DNA of 64,000 bases from Vibrio pelagius (GTDB lineage: Bacteria; Pseudomonadota; Gammaproteobacteria; Enterobacterales; Vibrionaceae), in assembly GCF_024347575.1 (NCBI RefSeq), contig NZ_AP025503.1:2852001-2916000 (forward strand). The letters are read 5' to 3'. The notes under the pieces are model-generated. The model was not told the origin of the DNA. It saw only the letters and a program-made list of their open reading frames with translations, and made no database searches. The translations under genes were made by a program, and so were the position numbers. This document shows positions 61,918 through 64,000 of the stretch, piece after piece; positions within the stretch are counted from its first letter, which is position 1, and each line of letters starts with the position of its first letter.

Positions 61918-61941
61918 CGACGTTTAGACGTCTATATGTCC
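61918..61941 (-). promoter_or_regulatory. MetJ operator: three tandem met boxes before metF
   Basis: CGACGTTT (61918-61925), AGACGTCT (61926-61933, perfect consensus) and ATATGTCC (61934-61941) lie in tandem 8-base register. MetJ dimers bind such arrays with AdoMet as corepressor. The site is 51-74 bases before metF. Confidence 0.8.
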
Positions 61942-62054
61942 ACAGGATGTATTGAATACGATTTAATGTCAACAGATCCATTATGAATTATTCTCAAGTT
62001 GATCGTGAGTAATCTTCAAGTCGATAAGTGGGTCGCAAACCAATAATAACGTAC

Positions 62055-62090
62055 AAAAAAGGCTGAAAAACACATTGTGCTTTCAGCCTT
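62055..62090 (-). terminator. terminator of metL
   Basis: AAGGCTGAAA (62059-62068) and TTTCAGCCTT (62081-62090) form a 10-base-pair stem; on the minus strand it is followed by TTTTTTG. It lies 55 bases after metL. Confidence 0.88.
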
Positions 62091-62144
62091 ATTTATCTTA
62101 GTGAATAGTATGCTATTTACGCTTTCAAACCATCGATCTGAGTT

Positions 62145-64000
62145 TTAGAACAAGCTCGACATTCTGTTCAAATCGGACTGAATCGCACCGGCCGTTACCT
62201 CACGTCCAGCGCCAGGACCACGAATCACCAATGGATTATCTTTGTACCATTTACTCTCAATCGCAAAGATGTTGTCACATGGTAGCAAGTTAGCAAGGGC
62301 GTGCTCTTTCGATAGCGCTTCAACCCCCACCGTTGCCTTGCCGTTCTTCTCAAGGCGTGCAACATAACGCAGTACTTTGTGCTGAGACTGAGCCTTCTCT
62401 AAACGCTCAGCCAACTCTTCACTTAATATCGATGCTTTATCAAAGAAGTCATCGAGAGAGAGGTCCTGTAGCTCTTGAGGGACGAGAGATTCCACTTTGA
62501 CGTTCTCAGGTTCAATATCCAAACCTGATTCACGCGCCAGAATAACCAACTTACGCATCACATCTGAACCATCAAGATCTGAGCGAGGATCGGGTTCTGT
62601 TAAACCTTGTTGCCACGCTAAGTCCACCAACTCACTGAATGGTACTGAGCCATCAAATTGTTGGAACAGCCAAGATAGAGTGCCTGAGAAGATGCCTGAC
62701 AGGGCAATGATGTCATCACCACTCTCACGCAAGTCACGCACTGTATGGTTAATTGGTAAGCCAGCTCCCACGGTCGCGTTGTACAACCAATGGCGACTGA
62801 TCTTAGCGAACGCATCTTGTACCTTATGGTAATACTCACTCGATGCAGAACCTGCGACTTTGTTAGCCGAGATTAGGTGAATGCCTTGTTGAGCGATATC
62901 CAAATACTTGTCAGCTAACACTTTGCTCGCCGTCACATCCAGTACCACAACTTCATCGTAACCTTGGATTGAACCTAACTTGGTTAACCACTCACCATCC
63001 TTATACTCTACCGCCTCGTCATTAAAGCGATCCACAACTGTGCGAGCATCGATACCTTGTTCGTCATACCAATAAGTTTGACTGCCTACCACCGCAACCA
63101 ACTCAAAGTTCATGCCACGGCGCTTTTCTAGCTCACTCTTTTGCTCAGCAAACAGTGATAGCCAGCTTGAGCCGATGTTTCCTTTGCCACACAAAGCAAT
63201 CGCAACACGCTTCTGAGCTTGGAACAGCTGAGAGTGAATGCCTTTTACTAAGGTTTCCGTTTCCGACTTACGAATGACAGCCACCAAGCTCAAGCGAGAT
63301 TGAGATTCTGAGATAAACTCAACCGGTACACTCTTAAGTTGTTGGTAGAAACCGTAGCAGTGGTTCGGATTCTTAGTGACACCAGCACCTACCGCAGCAA
63401 CCAGTGAGTAACCCTCTCTGAGTTTGATTTCCGCTTCAATCGCGTGGTCTTGAAGATATTCAAGCGCTCCACCCGCGATCTCTTCAGTATAAGCAAGACG
63501 CAGACAATGTTTATCCGCTTGCAGCTCGTAAGCTAGTGGCTCAAGCTGAGCACGCTTAAGTCCCTCAAGCACCTCACTCTCAAGGCGCTCAAAGTCATGG
63601 CCGTGACCAAAGGTAAGCTGAATCAGTAGTACATCGTCCAGAGAGGTGATGATCTTAGCGCCGCGACCCGATGCTAAGACGCGCTCAATCTGAGTTGAAC
63701 CCGATTCCGGTTGATAGCTGCAACGTAGGCTAAGATCCATTGCGCTCTGAGCAACAGGCTGCAGGGTTCGGCTGTGTAGCACTGGCGCTGCCAAACGTGC
63801 TAGCTCGCTTGCTTCATCAAGACGCAGCAAAGGCAGCAAACAAGCATCAGAGACCAATCTCGGGTCAGCACTATACACACCGGCCACATCACTCCAAATC
63901 GTCACGCGATCGACTTCCGCTAGTGCGCCAATCACCGTCGCTGAGTAATCCGAACCATTACGACCTAAAAGCACCGTTTCACCCGCGCTGTTTTGCGCCA
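62145..64000 (-). CDS. metL: bifunctional aspartokinase II / homoserine dehydrogenase II (N-terminus beyond window)
   Basis: The frame is open to the right edge (reading AQNSAGETVLLGRNGSDYSAT at the edge), so this is the C-terminal 618 residues of a protein of about 800. It keeps the end of the aspartokinase domain (RVTIWSDVAGVYSADPR), ACT-like regions and a homoserine dehydrogenase with NAD(P) motif ALCGKGNIGSSWL and EPDPRSDLDGSDVMRKL. MetL type is chosen over ThrA because of the downstream metF and met boxes; ThrA would usually sit with thrBC. Confidence 0.9.
   Translation of the reverse strand, partial: AQNSAGETVLLGRNGSDYSATVIGALAEVDRVTIWSDVAGVYSADPRLVSDACLLPLLRLDEASELARLAAPVLHSRTLQPVAQSAMDLSLRCSYQPESGSTQIERVLASGRGAKIITSLDDVLLIQLTFGHGHDFERLESEVLEGLKRAQLEPLAYELQADKHCLRLAYTEEIAGGALEYLQDHAIEAEIKLREGYSLVAAVGAGVTKNPNHCYGFYQQLKSVPVEFISESQSRLSLVAVIRKSETETLVKGIHSQLFQAQKRVAIALCGKGNIGSSWLSLFAEQKSELEKRRGMNFELVAVVGSQTYWYDEQGIDARTVVDRFNDEAVEYKDGEWLTKLGSIQGYDEVVVLDVTASKVLADKYLDIAQQGIHLISANKVAGSASSEYYHKVQDAFAKISRHWLYNATVGAGLPINHTVRDLRESGDDIIALSGIFSGTLSWLFQQFDGSVPFSELVDLAWQQGLTEPDPRSDLDGSDVMRKLVILARESGLDIEPENVKVESLVPQELQDLSLDDFFDKASILSEELAERLEKAQSQHKVLRYVARLEKNGKATVGVEALSKEHALANLLPCDNIFAIESKWYKDNPLVIRGPGAGREVTAGAIQSDLNRMSSLF

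Overview
This window is chromosomal DNA of a Vibrio species (Gammaproteobacteria). The evidence is the gene order, an AphA quorum-sensing regulator next to ppc, a bifunctional argH fused to an acetyltransferase, a peroxiredoxin-glutaredoxin fusion beside oxyR, and an Xds/ExeM-type nuclease with a GlyGly-CTERM tail. I cannot name the species from sequence alone. Nearly all of it is conserved core genome. I found no tRNA, rRNA, CRISPR array, prophage or genomic island, and no convincing new multi-gene system.

Layout. (1) 1-8.2 kb, minus strand: the start of the S10 ribosomal operon (rpsJ-rplC-rplD-rplW-rplB) with its promoter and leader, then bfr and bfd (iron storage), then the str operon (rpsL-rpsG-fusA-tuf) with a near-consensus promoter. 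(2) 8.2-22.7 kb: the block known from E. coli as yheO-tusDCB, fkpA, slyX, slyD, yheV, kefBG, yheS, yheT, yheU, prkB, crp. Two genes are added here: a WD40-type lipoprotein gene and an isoaspartyl peptidase gene. (3) 22.9-28.7 kb: a DUF1338 protein, arginine succinyltransferase-pathway genes (astD, astA) with a dual-use argD, and pabA. (4) 28.9-31.5 kb: a large extracellular nuclease. (5) 31.8-43.5 kb, minus strand: pilMNOPQ-aroKB-damX-dam-rpe-gph-trpS. (6) 43.6-50.4 kb: mrcA (PBP1A), divergent oxyR and peroxiredoxin-glutaredoxin genes, a RidA-family gene, a small membrane protein gene and a complete IS3-family insertion sequence. (7) 50.5-57.1 kb: arginine biosynthesis, argCBGH divergent from argE. 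(8) 57.3-64 kb: ppc, aphA, then metF and metL, which is cut by the window end.

Regulatory logic seen in the sequence: paired ARG boxes 21 bp apart in front of argH and between argC and argE; tandem met boxes in front of metF; an OxyR-type operator between oxyR and the peroxiredoxin gene; strong promoters for the S10 and str operons; and many factor-independent terminators.

The two most notable strain-level events are both changes to otherwise ordinary loci. pilQ, the type IV pilus secretin gene, carries one in-frame amber codon at position 201 of an otherwise intact reading frame, which should abolish the pilus pore and natural transformation unless it is suppressed or is a sequencing error. 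An intact IS3-family element with a 3-bp target duplication has inserted between argH and its terminator, placing its transposase genes in line with arginine-regulated transcription.
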